Source of the DNA: Sphingomonas sp. S2M10
Lineage (GTDB): Bacteria; Pseudomonadota; Alphaproteobacteria; Sphingomonadales; Sphingomonadaceae
NCBI RefSeq assembly: GCF_012650175.1
Contig: NZ_JAAILI010000032.1
Coordinates: 1 to 47,083 of the forward strand
DNA: 47,083 nt
Direction of reading: 5' to 3'
In this document: in pieces, positions 32,098 through 39,988 of the stretch
Position numbering within the stretch: the stretch's first letter is position 1
How the letters are laid out: every line of letters starts with the position of its first letter
Notes under the pieces: generated by a model
Databases searched by the model: none
What the model was told of the DNA's origin: nothing
What the model saw: only the letters and a program-made list of their open reading frames with translations
Translations under genes and position numbers: made by a program

Positions 32098-33552
32098 TCA
32101 GCCGGCGCTGCGCGGCAGGGGCCACAGGATCAGCGTGATCCGGTCGTGCCCGGCCGCTATGTTCAGCACCTCTCCCGCCACGACGTCGATCGGCTCGGGA
32201 AAACTGTGCAGCACCTGCAGCCACCCGCCATCGTGATAGTCATCGGGATGGTTGTCGAACGTCACGCCGTCCCAGAGATCGATATGCATCCACTGGACGA
32301 TGCCGATCGCGCGGCCGCTCGCGGTCACCGGGATGGAAAGCCGCGCCAGCGTCGCATCCTGCTTCTTCCGCGCCAGGTTCAGCCGCACCAGTTCGACGTC
32401 GTCGGACAGCCGCTGCCACCCCGTCATCGTCCCGTGGATCGGCAGGCGCTGCGGTGCAAAGGCGCCGAACGCCGAAAGGTCGAAACCCGACACGTCGCCG
32501 ACAAAGCTATAGCCTGCGAGGGTCTCGCTGGCGACGAGGCAGCCGATCGCGCTGGCTGCGCGCGGAATGACGATCGCATCGGGCGCCAGCAGGCGGCGAT
32601 GCGCGTCCTCGAACGTATCGAGCACCTTTTCGGTGAGCAGGTCGCTCGACAGGATTTCCGAGACCAGGATGTCCGCCGGATCGTCAAGTTCCTTGCCGAT
32701 CGCGAGTTCGGTGGAGGCCTTTGCGTGGACGGTGATCCGGTCGGCATAGCCGTTCTCCGCAACGATCCCCTGCGCCATCTCGGCGATCATCGGCTCCATC
32801 TCGCAGGCAACTACCCTGCGCGCGCCGGCCCGCGCCGCCATCAGCGAGAGCAGCCCGCTGCCCGCGCCGATATCGAGCACCCGCGCATCCGGCCCGGCCA
32901 CCGCGACCGCCGCCTTGATCGCCGCCTCGAACGCATCGTTGCGGGGCACGTCGTTCATCATCGGAATATGCCAGAAGGGCACCACGCCCGAGCCGAGCCG
33001 CCGAACCTGATGCCGCAGGTGCAGATTGTCCGGCTGGAGTGCCAGTGCGCGGCGGAAGGTGCGGAGCGCGTCCAGCGTGCGGTGCGCGTCGGCCAGCACC
33101 ACGCCGAGATTGCCGAGCGCGGTGGGATTGTCCGGATCGAGCGCGCAGACGCGTTCCAGCGCGGCGATCGCCTCATCGGTGCGGTTCAGCCAGTGGAGCG
33201 TCAGACCCTTTTCGTGGAGCGCGACGGCATGATCCGGCTCGATCGCGAGCAGCTGATCCCAGGCGCGCAGCGCATCCTCCGGGCGCGACAGCCGGCCGAG
33301 CAACCCCGCGAGCAACGGCAGGATTTCTGTGGGGCGATAGTCCTGCGCCAACGCCGCGCGGTAGCGCAGCTCCGCAGCCGCGAGATCACCCTGCTCGTGC
33401 AGCGCCATCGCCTCGGCAAGGGCGGCACGCGCCTCGGTCAGACGGTCAGCAGACTCGAGGTCGGTCACGGGAACATCCTTAAAAATGGGTGTCGATGCGG
33501 GTCGCTCCGGATAGGTGGTCGTGCGGTCTGGCGATAGCCCCGCGTTTGCCAC
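32098..33552 (-). CDS. TPR protein with a PRMT7/PRMT9-like SAM-dependent methyltransferase domain
   Basis: The 484-aa product starts at GTG 33552, 7 nt from GAGGGG. Residues 40-185 hold about four tetratricopeptide repeats (for example PDHAVALHEKGLTLHWLNRT and PDNPTALGNLGVVLADAHRT). Residues 190-484 are a protein-arginine-methyltransferase-like domain. It shows PFWHIPMMNDVPRND (192-206), SAM motif I VLDIGAGSGLLSLMAARAG (225-243), the acidic ribose-binding EMEP (251-254), and a double-E loop with SEILSSDLLTE (E299 and E308). The C-terminal beta-barrel includes VQWMHIDLWDG (419-429), near the position of the THW loop. This resembles eukaryotic PRMT9, which also has N-terminal TPRs. The target is unknown and may be a protein recognised by the TPRs. 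Confidence 0.88.
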   Translation of the reverse strand: MANAGLSPDRTTTYPERPASTPIFKDVPVTDLESADRLTEARAALAEAMALHEQGDLAAAELRYRAALAQDYRPTEILPLLAGLLGRLSRPEDALRAWDQLLAIEPDHAVALHEKGLTLHWLNRTDEAIAALERVCALDPDNPTALGNLGVVLADAHRTLDALRTFRRALALQPDNLHLRHQVRRLGSGVVPFWHIPMMNDVPRNDAFEAAIKAAVAVAGPDARVLDIGAGSGLLSLMAARAGARRVVACEMEPMIAEMAQGIVAENGYADRITVHAKASTELAIGKELDDPADILVSEILSSDLLTEKVLDTFEDAHRRLLAPDAIVIPRAASAIGCLVASETLAGYSFVGDVSGFDLSAFGAFAPQRLPIHGTMTGWQRLSDDVELVRLNLARKKQDATLARLSIPVTASGRAIGIVQWMHIDLWDGVTFDNHPDDYHDGGWLQVLHSFPEPIDVVAGEVLNIAAGHDRITLILWPLPRSAG

Positions 33553-33556
33553 TTTG

Positions 33557-33584
33557 AAGCCCCTCCCTCTTGACGGAGGGGCTT
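33557..33584 (-). promoter_or_regulatory. Hairpin enclosing the ribosome-binding site of the TPR-methyltransferase gene
   Basis: The perfect 10-bp inverted repeat AAGCCCCTCC/GGAGGGGCTT has an 8-nt loop, ending 4 nt before the GTG start. On the minus strand the 3-prime arm carries the Shine-Dalgarno GGAGGGG and the 5-prime arm its complement CCCCTCC. No T-run follows, so it is not a good terminator. Confidence 0.5.
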
Positions 33585-33593
33585 AGAAGACGA

Positions 33594-33623
33594 GACGCCG
33601 CCGGCCTTCGGGCCGACGGCGTC
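33594..33623 (-). terminator. Terminator of the FadL-like gene
   Basis: GACGCCGCCGGCC (33594-33606) pairs with GGCCGACGGCGTC (33611-33623), one mismatch, TTCG loop. On the minus strand a T-rich TCGTCTTCTAA follows. It lies 19 bp past the FadL-like stop codon. Confidence 0.65.
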
Positions 33624-33642
33624 GCTGTTTCTACCTTGCTCC

Positions 33643-34932
33643 TCAGAACTGAACGCGACCGCCCACCGAGAACACGAACGCCCGCGCGTTGCGAAGCTGG
33701 CCCTGCGTCAGGATCGTCGACCCCGCCGCGATCGTCGCCCGATCAATTGGCGCGTTGGCGAAATCGACGTAATTGGCCGCCGCGTCGAGCACGATGTTCT
33801 GCGTCACCGCATAGGAGCCGCCGGCACCGAAATTCCAGCGATTGGCATCGGGCACGCGGGCGTCTCGCTCGCCATTCTGGGTCGGCGTGGTCGCGTGTTG
33901 CACGCCGGCGCGCAGCGTAAGTGCCTGCGAGACCATATAGTCGACGCCGCCTGCATAGCTCCAGCTCTCGCGATAGTTTTCAGGCAGCGCGGTGTTGAGC
34001 GGCGCGCCCAGGCGGATCGCGTCGAACTTGTCCCAGTTATAATGCACGACCTGGCCGTTGAGCGTCAGCCGGTCGGTCGCCTTCCAACGAATGCCGGCGA
34101 TCTGCTGTGCGGGCGTGTAGAAATCCGCCTGGACGTCGGACAGCGAGAGATTGTTCGGCGCCAGTGGACCGACCAGCCCGCTCACCGTCAGATCGCCCTT
34201 CAGCTTGTGGCGGATGGCGGACTTGTAGCTGAACCCGGCGGTCACCCGGTCGCTGTGCATCTGGAATCCTGCGCTCCAGCCCACATCCCAGCCATCGCCC
34301 TTCAGTTCCTGCCGGCCGTCGGGCAGGCTGGCCAGCACGTTGGGCAGCGCGTTGCTGAGGCTGGCGTCAGTATACTCGACATTCACGCCGGCGCCGACGC
34401 GCAACCAGTCGGTCACCGCAACCGCGATCGAGGGCTGGATGTCGATGGTCCGCAGCCGCGTCTTGTCGGCGCTGTACCGCGCCCAGCTGGTCGAAGAATA
34501 ATCGGTGGTGAAGCTGTAGGGCGAGGTCACCGCCAGGCCCAGCGCGACACGGTGGCCGAGCGGCACCGCGATCGCACCCGAGGGCAGCACGCCGTTGTTG
34601 ATCGGATTGCGGCTGGTCGTCTCGCCGCCGATCGCGGTGGCGGGCTGGCCGCCGGGGCGGCGGATCAGCGTGCCGGTATCGACCACCTGGCCGCGCGGCA
34701 GGATCGCCGCGGCGTTGAGGTTGACTTCGATCCGCTCGGCATCGGCGATCGCCGCCGGGTTCCACCAGAGCGAGGCAGCGCCGGTATCGGCGACTTCGCC
34801 CGAAAAGGCACGCCCGGCGCCGCGGGCGGACTGTTCCTGGAGGTAGAAGGCCTGGGCATGGGCAGCACCCGCAAAGCCGGCGCTGGCCGCCAGCATGGTG
34901 CCGGCGGCGAGGAGGAGCTTCGTTTTTTTCAT
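33643..34932 (-). CDS. FadL/OMPP1/TodX-family outer-membrane channel for hydrophobic compounds
   Basis: The 429-aa product from ATG 34932 (MKKTKLLLAAGTMLAASAGF) has a signal peptide ending near AHAQAF. The mature N-terminus AFYLQEQSARGAGRAFSGEV, with ASLWWNPAAIADAERIEVN, is the FadL hatch signature (the NPA motif). Barrel strands continue to the terminal Phe (FVFSVGGRVQF). Family members let long-chain fatty acids or aromatic hydrocarbons diffuse laterally into the membrane. The gene is transcribed alone. Nothing in the neighbourhood narrows down the substrate. Confidence 0.92.
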   Translation of the reverse strand: MKKTKLLLAAGTMLAASAGFAGAAHAQAFYLQEQSARGAGRAFSGEVADTGAASLWWNPAAIADAERIEVNLNAAAILPRGQVVDTGTLIRRPGGQPATAIGGETTSRNPINNGVLPSGAIAVPLGHRVALGLAVTSPYSFTTDYSSTSWARYSADKTRLRTIDIQPSIAVAVTDWLRVGAGVNVEYTDASLSNALPNVLASLPDGRQELKGDGWDVGWSAGFQMHSDRVTAGFSYKSAIRHKLKGDLTVSGLVGPLAPNNLSLSDVQADFYTPAQQIAGIRWKATDRLTLNGQVVHYNWDKFDAIRLGAPLNTALPENYRESWSYAGGVDYMVSQALTLRAGVQHATTPTQNGERDARVPDANRWNFGAGGSYAVTQNIVLDAAANYVDFANAPIDRATIAAGSTILTQGQLRNARAFVFSVGGRVQF

Positions 34933-34980
34933 GTTGATTCTCACGCTACTGGGGTTCGGAACGGTCGCGGCAGCGACCGG

Positions 34981-35388
34981 TCAGCGAACCCGGGTCCAGG
35001 TCTGGGTACGGCAGAAGGGCTTGAACACGCAGCCACGCAGCTTCAGCTGGTCGGCGCCGGCCAGGGTAATGTCGGCGCTGTAGGTCTTGCCGTCCTCGGC
35101 ATTGTAGATCTTGCCGCCGCTCCAGTTGCCGCCGTCGGCGGTGAAGCCGCTCAGAATCTGCATCCCCTTCAAGGGACGATTGCGCAGCTGGGCGTTCGAA
35201 TTCCTGGTATCGCGCAGATCGGGATTGGTGCGCAGCGCGTCGGACGTCAGGATCCGCCCGCAGATCGATGGACCGCAACGCTGGATCTCGACGATCGCAT
35301 TGCGCGTTTGGGTCTTCCAGCGGCCTTCCACACCCTCTCCGGCTTGCGGTGCCGATACGAGCATCGCGACAAGCAAACTCATCCACAT
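34981..35388 (-). CDS. DUF2147-type small exported protein
   Basis: The 135-aa product from ATG 35388 has a short signal peptide (MWMSLLVAMLVSAPQAGEG). A compact domain follows with VEGRWKTQTRNAIVEIQRCG, ICGRILTSD, LKGMQILSGFTADGGNWSGG and KIYNAEDGKTYSADITLAG, and then LRGCVFKPFCRTQTWTRV. This pattern (GxW...DPxxGKxYxxxLxL...LxVRGxxxxPxxxxxQTWxR) is that of DUF2147, a lipocalin-like periplasmic family of unknown function. Four Cys residues could form disulphides. It lies just upstream of the FadL-like gene on the same strand, with 48 bp between them, so the two may be cotranscribed. Confidence 0.88.
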   Translation of the reverse strand: MWMSLLVAMLVSAPQAGEGVEGRWKTQTRNAIVEIQRCGPSICGRILTSDALRTNPDLRDTRNSNAQLRNRPLKGMQILSGFTADGGNWSGGKIYNAEDGKTYSADITLAGADQLKLRGCVFKPFCRTQTWTRVR

Positions 35389-35534
35389 ACTTGTTTTTCC
35401 ATTGTCCTGTGTTCCCGCTGCGGATTAACCACAACGAGGACAGACAAGGCGCATATTTACGCCCCAGCCTCTCCTGGGCCGGAACCATACCCATTCCTCA
35501 AAGTTCCGCAATGGCGGGTGTGTTTCCGAAAATT

Positions 35535-36257
35535 TCAGACGGTACGGCGCCGCTGCGCGATGCGGCGCGCGGTTTCGATCGGGGCGGCAAAGGAGGTGCC
35601 GGTGCCGGTCACCGCCCGCCCGTCGGCCAGGCTTGTCGGCACGTCGACGCCGCGCTGCCATACATAGAGATAGCCCTGCATCTCGGGTTCGGGACGGTTG
35701 GTGCCGGTCCAGGGCTTGCCCGCCGCATCGAGCGCGCCGACCAGCACCGCATTGGGAAAGCCCTGCCGCGCCATCGCCAGATTGCCGGGGTGCGACAGCC
35801 CGTTGTTGCCGGCGGCGAGCACCACCACGATTCCCGCGACGGCGGCGTCGCGCACTGCGGCGGTGATCGCGGGATCGTCGGCCAGCGCCAGCGAGATGTT
35901 GATCGCGTCCACCTTGAGGTCGATCGCCTTGCGGATCGCGGCGACGATCGGCGCCGCACGCGGCTGGCAGGGCGGGTTCGCGCCCGGCCGGCACCCCGCC
36001 GGATCGTCGATCCGCAAGGAAATGATGGCGACCGCCCCCGCCGCCGCGCGGCTGAGGATGGTGGCAACCATCGTGCCGTGGTCGTAGCGCGGCCGGAACG
36101 CCGGGCGATCGGTGCCGGCAAGGTCATATTCCGCGATCAGCTTGCCGTGCAGTTCGGGCGTTTCCGCCACGCCGCTGTCGATGACGGCGACACGCGGTGC
36201 CGCCGCCGGCGAGCTTGCCGCCACCGCTGCGAACAGCGCCATTCCCAGCAGGGGCAT
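35535..36257 (-). CDS. Small secreted subtilisin-like (S8) serine protease
   Basis: The 240-aa product has a short hydrophobic N-terminus (MPLLGMALFAAVAASSPAAA) that should act as a signal peptide. The catalytic triad is complete: Asp in VAVIDSGV, His in DHGTMVATIL and Ser in GTGTSFAAP, with the oxyanion Asn in AAGNNGLSHPG. At about 220 mature residues it is close to a minimal subtilase core, and no propeptide domain is visible between signal and catalytic domain. Secretion to the periplasm, or onward through the type II system coded 1.3 kb away, is possible but not shown by sequence. Confidence 0.9.
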   Translation of the reverse strand: MPLLGMALFAAVAASSPAAAPRVAVIDSGVAETPELHGKLIAEYDLAGTDRPAFRPRYDHGTMVATILSRAAAGAVAIISLRIDDPAGCRPGANPPCQPRAAPIVAAIRKAIDLKVDAINISLALADDPAITAAVRDAAVAGIVVVLAAGNNGLSHPGNLAMARQGFPNAVLVGALDAAGKPWTGTNRPEPEMQGYLYVWQRGVDVPTSLADGRAVTGTGTSFAAPIETARRIAQRRRTV

Positions 36258-36388
36258 GTCCCACTCCGGCTTTTATCCAACCTCGCCGGAGGCTAGGCGC
36301 CAACCGTTAACAAGGGCTTCATCATCCCCTAGGGCTTGCACCTAGGTCGGGCCCATGGCACCGCGACGGGCTGCTGGGGAGCACGAAC

Positions 36389-36862
36389 ATGTCGAAGGCG
36401 ACGCGCGCCACTCGGATGCTGGAAGCGGCGGGAATCGCCTTCACCGTGCACGGCTACGACTATGATCCCGATGCCGATGCGATCGGCCTGCAGGCAGCCG
36501 AAGCGCTGGACGAGCCGCCCGCGCGCGTGCTGAAAACGCTGATGGCGAAGGTCGATGGCAAGCCGGTGCTCGCCATCCTGCCATCAGACCGGCAGGTGGC
36601 GATGAAGAAGCTGGCCGCGACGCTGGGCGGCAAATCGGCGGAGATGATGAAGCCCGCCGATGCCGAGCGAATGTCCGGCTACAAGGTCGGCGGAATCAGT
36701 CCCTTCGGCCAGATGAAGACGCTGCCCGCCGTGATCGAGGAAGCTGCGCTTGCGGAGCCCTATGTCTATATCAATGGCGGCCAGCGCGGGCTGCAGGTGC
36801 GGCTCGACCCGCAAGACGCGGCGCGCGTGCTGGCTGCCAAGGTGACCGCGATCGTCGCATGA
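36389..36862 (+). CDS. ybaK: Cys-tRNA(Pro) deacylase YbaK
   Basis: YbaK hydrolyses Cys mistakenly attached to tRNA-Pro by prolyl-tRNA synthetase. The 157-aa product starts at ATG 36389, 7 nt from GGGGAG. Family motifs are TRMLEAAGIAFTVHGYDYDP, PPARVLKTLMAKVDGKP with the conserved Lys, AILPSDRQVAMKKLAATLGG, and YKVGGISPFGQMKTLPAVIE with the GxxSPFG loop. The length is standard. It converges with the hypothetical gene at 36866, with only 3 bp between stop codons. Confidence 0.95.
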   Translation: MSKATRATRMLEAAGIAFTVHGYDYDPDADAIGLQAAEALDEPPARVLKTLMAKVDGKPVLAILPSDRQVAMKKLAATLGGKSAEMMKPADAERMSGYKVGGISPFGQMKTLPAVIEEAALAEPYVYINGGQRGLQVRLDPQDAARVLAAKVTAIVA

Positions 36863-36865
36863 CCG

Positions 36866-37453
36866 TCAGAGCGGCTGGGCGTGGCGTGCGGCGTCGCGCA
36901 GCAGCGCGATCACATGCTCCAGCAGCGCCGGCCGCCCCTTGGGGCCCTGCACCACCGTGGCATAGACATAGGCATGGACCTTGGCGCGCAGCCGAGCCTC
37001 GGCGCGCAGCCGCATCCAGTCGCCGGGCACGCCGCCGCGCCCGAGGCCGCCGGCGATCGGCAGCCCGGTGGCAGCCCCCCGGAACAGCCCGGTGAGCGCT
37101 GCCCCGCCGGCCGCCGCCCAGTCGCCCAGTTCCTCCATCATGTCGCGCATCAGATTGGCGTCGACGGGCAGCGGCTGCCACTGGAGATGGTGCCACGCGA
37201 TCGGCTGGAGCGCCGTGGCAGCCTCCTCGATCACGCGCCGTGCCAGCGGATCGGCCACCTGGCGCACCACCGGCGCGATGCGGGCGCCGACGAAGCGGGT
37301 CTGCTCGATCAACCCGTCGCGCCAGTCGGCCTGGGAAAGATCGGCGTCGAAACTCTCGACCAGATCGGCGGCCGCCTGCTGGAGCACCGCGCGCGCCATC
37401 GCGACATGGGCGTCGCGCCAGCGGCGGATCTCGCCGCGACCGAACAGACGCAT
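36866..37453 (-). CDS. Hypothetical protein downstream of gspK
   Basis: The 195-aa product from ATG 37453 is mainly alpha-helical and Ala/Arg-rich with many Trp residues (RRWRDAHVAMARAVLQQAAA, IAWHHLQWQPLPVD). A Gly-rich hydrophobic stretch in the middle (AAAGGAALTGLFRGAATGLP) might contact a membrane. No signal peptide or known motif is recognised. It follows gspK on the same strand after 68 bp and may be the last gene of that unit, but a role in secretion is only a guess. Confidence 0.65.
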   Translation of the reverse strand: MRLFGRGEIRRWRDAHVAMARAVLQQAAADLVESFDADLSQADWRDGLIEQTRFVGARIAPVVRQVADPLARRVIEEAATALQPIAWHHLQWQPLPVDANLMRDMMEELGDWAAAGGAALTGLFRGAATGLPIAGGLGRGGVPGDWMRLRAEARLRAKVHAYVYATVVQGPKGRPALLEHVIALLRDAARHAQPL

Positions 37454-37521
37454 CAGGACCAAGGCAGCGGCTCCGGAATCATCGGCGAACCAGACCAGAA
37501 ACGGCGGGCAAGCTCAACCGT

Positions 37522-38406
37522 TCACCGCGTGCCGAAGGCGGGCACGCCCGGCGGCACCGCGGCATTGCGCCAGCGCTCGACCGGCACCGTCTCGACCTTG
37601 CCGTCTGGGGTCCGCCGCCGCTGGATCAGCGTCGCCTCCTGCTGCGACGTGCCGCCGATTGTCGCGCGGGTACGCACCCAGAAGGTGGTCGAGCGGAACG
37701 AGCAGCCCCAGGGCAGCGTGACGTGCTGGTCGTCCAGATCCTTGAGCGTCAGATAGCCCTGTCGCGCCCGCACCTGCACCAGCCGACCGGCGACCAGCGG
37801 ATCCTTGAACAGCATCTGCATCAGTTCCGGCTCGGCCGCGTTGAGGTTGATCGAGGTGATGCCGGGCAGCGCCGTCACCACCCGCTCCAGCCGATCCGCC
37901 ACCTTGGGCTCGAGCCCGGCGAGCCGCAGCGGGCGCAGATCGGTGACCGGCCCCTGCAAGCGCACATATTGGATCGCCGCCACCACCTGCTCGGGCGGCA
38001 TGTCGATCGCGTTGGCGATTTCCTGGAGCAGCACCACCGCTCCCGCCTCGCCGCTACGCACCGAATTTATGTTGAACCGCCCCTCGGCATCGCCGATCGC
38101 GAGATCGAAGGTGCCGCCCTGGATCGGCGCGCCCGTGGCCGCGATCTTTGCCCAGGCCTCGCCGCGATGATCCACATCGCCCGCCGTCTCGCCATCGCGT
38201 CGCAGCGCGACCAGCGCGGAAAGCTCGCCGCCGCGGACAATCGCCTGCGCCCGCGCCGCCTCGCGCATCCGCAGGCCCCGATCCAGCGCCAGTTCCTCGC
38301 GGTCGATCATCAGCAGCACCAGGCCGCTGGCGATCGCAACGAACATCAGCACGTTGACGAGGATCATGCCGCGCTCGTCGTCGCATGGCCCGCGGCGGTC
38401 GCTCAT
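37522..38406 (-). CDS. gspK: Type II secretion minor pseudopilin GspK
   Basis: GspK caps the tip of the T2SS pseudopilus together with GspI and GspJ. The 294-aa length is right for this unusually large minor pseudopilin. The prepilin leader MSDRRGPCDDERG is cut before MILVNVLMFVAIASGLVLLM. Position +5 is Asn instead of Glu, as expected for GspK, which alone lacks that Glu. The domain has the typical GRFNINSV, GLEPKVADRLE and INLNAAEPELM blocks, with helix-hairpin-helix-like repeats. Its ATG overlaps the gspJ stop by 4 bp. Confidence 0.95.
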   Translation of the reverse strand: MSDRRGPCDDERGMILVNVLMFVAIASGLVLLMIDREELALDRGLRMREAARAQAIVRGGELSALVALRRDGETAGDVDHRGEAWAKIAATGAPIQGGTFDLAIGDAEGRFNINSVRSGEAGAVVLLQEIANAIDMPPEQVVAAIQYVRLQGPVTDLRPLRLAGLEPKVADRLERVVTALPGITSINLNAAEPELMQMLFKDPLVAGRLVQVRARQGYLTLKDLDDQHVTLPWGCSFRSTTFWVRTRATIGGTSQQEATLIQRRRTPDGKVETVPVERWRNAAVPPGVPAFGTR

Positions 38407-38957
38407 TGGGGCGGCGCTTCCTGCGCACGAGCGGGCAAGGTCACGACCCGGCGCAACGTCACCGGCGCGCCGCCGGGGCCCGCCGTCTGCACGTCCAGCG
38501 CGATCGCGCGCGGCCAGCGCTTCCTGCCCTCGTCGCTGTCCTCCGCCGGCCAGCGATCGACCCAGGCGCCGTCCCAGAAGCGCCAGCGGGCGGTGACGAC
38601 CCCCGGCAGGAGCACCTGCGGCGCCGGCGCGGCGCGCAGCAACGTGCCGCCGGCGGTCGCATAGCGGATCTGCGTCGCCAGTCCGCCCGTCCCCGGCGCG
38701 CTCCGCACGAAGGACAGCCGGTCGCCGCGCCCTTCGATGGATCCGCTGGCCACCTGGTCCAGATCGCTGGTCAGCACGAACATCGTACGCTGGAGCGCGG
38801 CCAGCCGATCCAGGCGCGCCTCGGTGCGGCCGTTGACCCGCAGGATGCCGTCGACCAGCGCCAGCCCGGCCACCGCGATCAGCGCGAACAGCCCCAGCGA
38901 GATCATCAGTTCGATCAGCGTGAAGCCGGACTCGCCGGCTTCGGTGCGATGGGTCAC
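38403..38957 (-). CDS. gspJ: Type II secretion minor pseudopilin GspJ
   Basis: The 184-aa product has the prepilin signature ESG/FTLIELMISLGLFALIAV with Glu at +5. It continues with RTEARLDRLAALQRTMFVLT and DLDQVASGSIEGR, typical of GspJ, and a C-terminal beta domain (RWRFWDGAWVDRWP). It should assemble with GspI and GspK at the pseudopilus tip. It overlaps the upstream binding-protein gene and the downstream gspK by 4 bp each, so all three are translationally coupled. Confidence 0.95.
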   Translation of the reverse strand: MTHRTEAGESGFTLIELMISLGLFALIAVAGLALVDGILRVNGRTEARLDRLAALQRTMFVLTSDLDQVASGSIEGRGDRLSFVRSAPGTGGLATQIRYATAGGTLLRAAPAPQVLLPGVVTARWRFWDGAWVDRWPAEDSDEGRKRWPRAIALDVQTAGPGGAPVTLRRVVTLPARAQEAPPQ

Positions 38958-39988
38958 GAGCCGGAACTCACCGCGACGCTGGCATAGCCGTCGCGCGAGG
39001 CGACCACGATCGCGAAGTCGCGCGCCACCGACCCATCGGTGCGGAATCGCACCGGCCCGGTAACGCCGTGAAAGCCCTTGGCATCGACCAGCCCGTCCAT
39101 GTTCAGCGCATTGGCCTCGCGCAGCTTGTTGGCGACACCGGCAGCGTCATAGGCCAGCGCGGTGATCGTACCCGGATCGCCGCCGTTCCGGGCTGCAAAG
39201 GCCTGGGCAAAGGACGCGAAGGCGCCCGGATCCGGGCAGGCGAGCCAGGCGCCGTCCAGCGCATCGAGCGCCTCGGGCCGGCTGTCGAGCCCCTGCAGCG
39301 TGCCGAGCAGCTGCACGCCGCTGCCCTTCAACGCCCGCGCCGCCGCGAGCACGCCCTCGCCGCTGCCCGGCAGCAGCACCGCATCAGGCGCGTCTCCGGC
39401 CTGGGGCAGCGGCTGGCCGGGCGTCACCTGCAGCACGCGAAGGCGCAGGCCGATCTCGCTCTCCATCCGCCCCGCGGCCAGGCTGGCGGCTGCGCACCAG
39501 GGCGAACCGTCGTCGATCATCACCACCGATCGCACGCCGCGGGTGCGGGCATAGCGCAGCACCGCGCTGGTCACCTGCGCGGCGGTGATGCCGAAGATCC
39601 ACACCCCCGGCTGGCGCAGCACCGAATCGTTGCTGAACGCGATCACCGGCACACGGGCGGCCACCGTGCTGCCCACCGCCGGCACCTCGGCGGCGGTAAG
39701 CGGCCCGAGAATCAGCGCCGGGTGCTGGCGGAGCGCCTCGGCAGCGGCGCGCGCCGCGCCCTCCGGCGTCCCGCCCGTATCGAAGGCGAGCACGAAATTC
39801 GCGTTTTCCGCGAGCAACGCGGCCTGTCGCATGCTACGGCCCAGCCCCGCTCGCGGTCCGTCGAGCGGGAGCAACAGGGCGATGGGGCGCTTGTCCTTCT
39901 TTTCGCCCGCCCATGCGTTGGAGGAAAGCGATGCCGCGGATAGGACGAGGCCCGAGGGCAACAGCCGCAGCAGGGACCGACGGTCCAT
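38954..39988 (-). CDS. Periplasmic binding-protein-like (LpoA/Leu-Ile-Val-type) protein coupled to gspJ
   Basis: The 344-aa product from ATG 39988 (GGAG at spacing 7) begins MDRRSLLRLLPSGLVLSAAS, a signal peptide with a Tat-like RR, cut near NAWAGE. The rest is a type I periplasmic-binding-protein fold. Its first lobe has IALLLPLDGPRAGLGRSMRQ, ALILGPLTAAEVPAV and VPVIAFSNDSVL. The second has GVRSVVMIDDGSPWC, AVLLPGSGEGVLAAARALKG and TITALAYDAAGVANKLRE. This resembles penicillin-binding-protein activators and branched-chain amino-acid receptors. No ABC transporter genes accompany it. Coupling to gspJK suggests an envelope role linked to the secretion machine, such as peptidoglycan adjustment, but this is inference. 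Confidence 0.85.
   Translation of the reverse strand: MDRRSLLRLLPSGLVLSAASLSSNAWAGEKKDKRPIALLLPLDGPRAGLGRSMRQAALLAENANFVLAFDTGGTPEGAARAAAEALRQHPALILGPLTAAEVPAVGSTVAARVPVIAFSNDSVLRQPGVWIFGITAAQVTSAVLRYARTRGVRSVVMIDDGSPWCAAASLAAGRMESEIGLRLRVLQVTPGQPLPQAGDAPDAVLLPGSGEGVLAAARALKGSGVQLLGTLQGLDSRPEALDALDGAWLACPDPGAFASFAQAFAARNGGDPGTITALAYDAAGVANKLREANALNMDGLVDAKGFHGVTGPVRFRTDGSVARDFAIVVASRDGYASVAVSSGS

Noticed and set aside
31918..36862. Functional link between tRNA-Pro and ybaK (Cys-tRNA-Pro deacylase)
   Set aside because: They lie 4.4 kb apart with unrelated genes between them, so the proximity is most likely chance.
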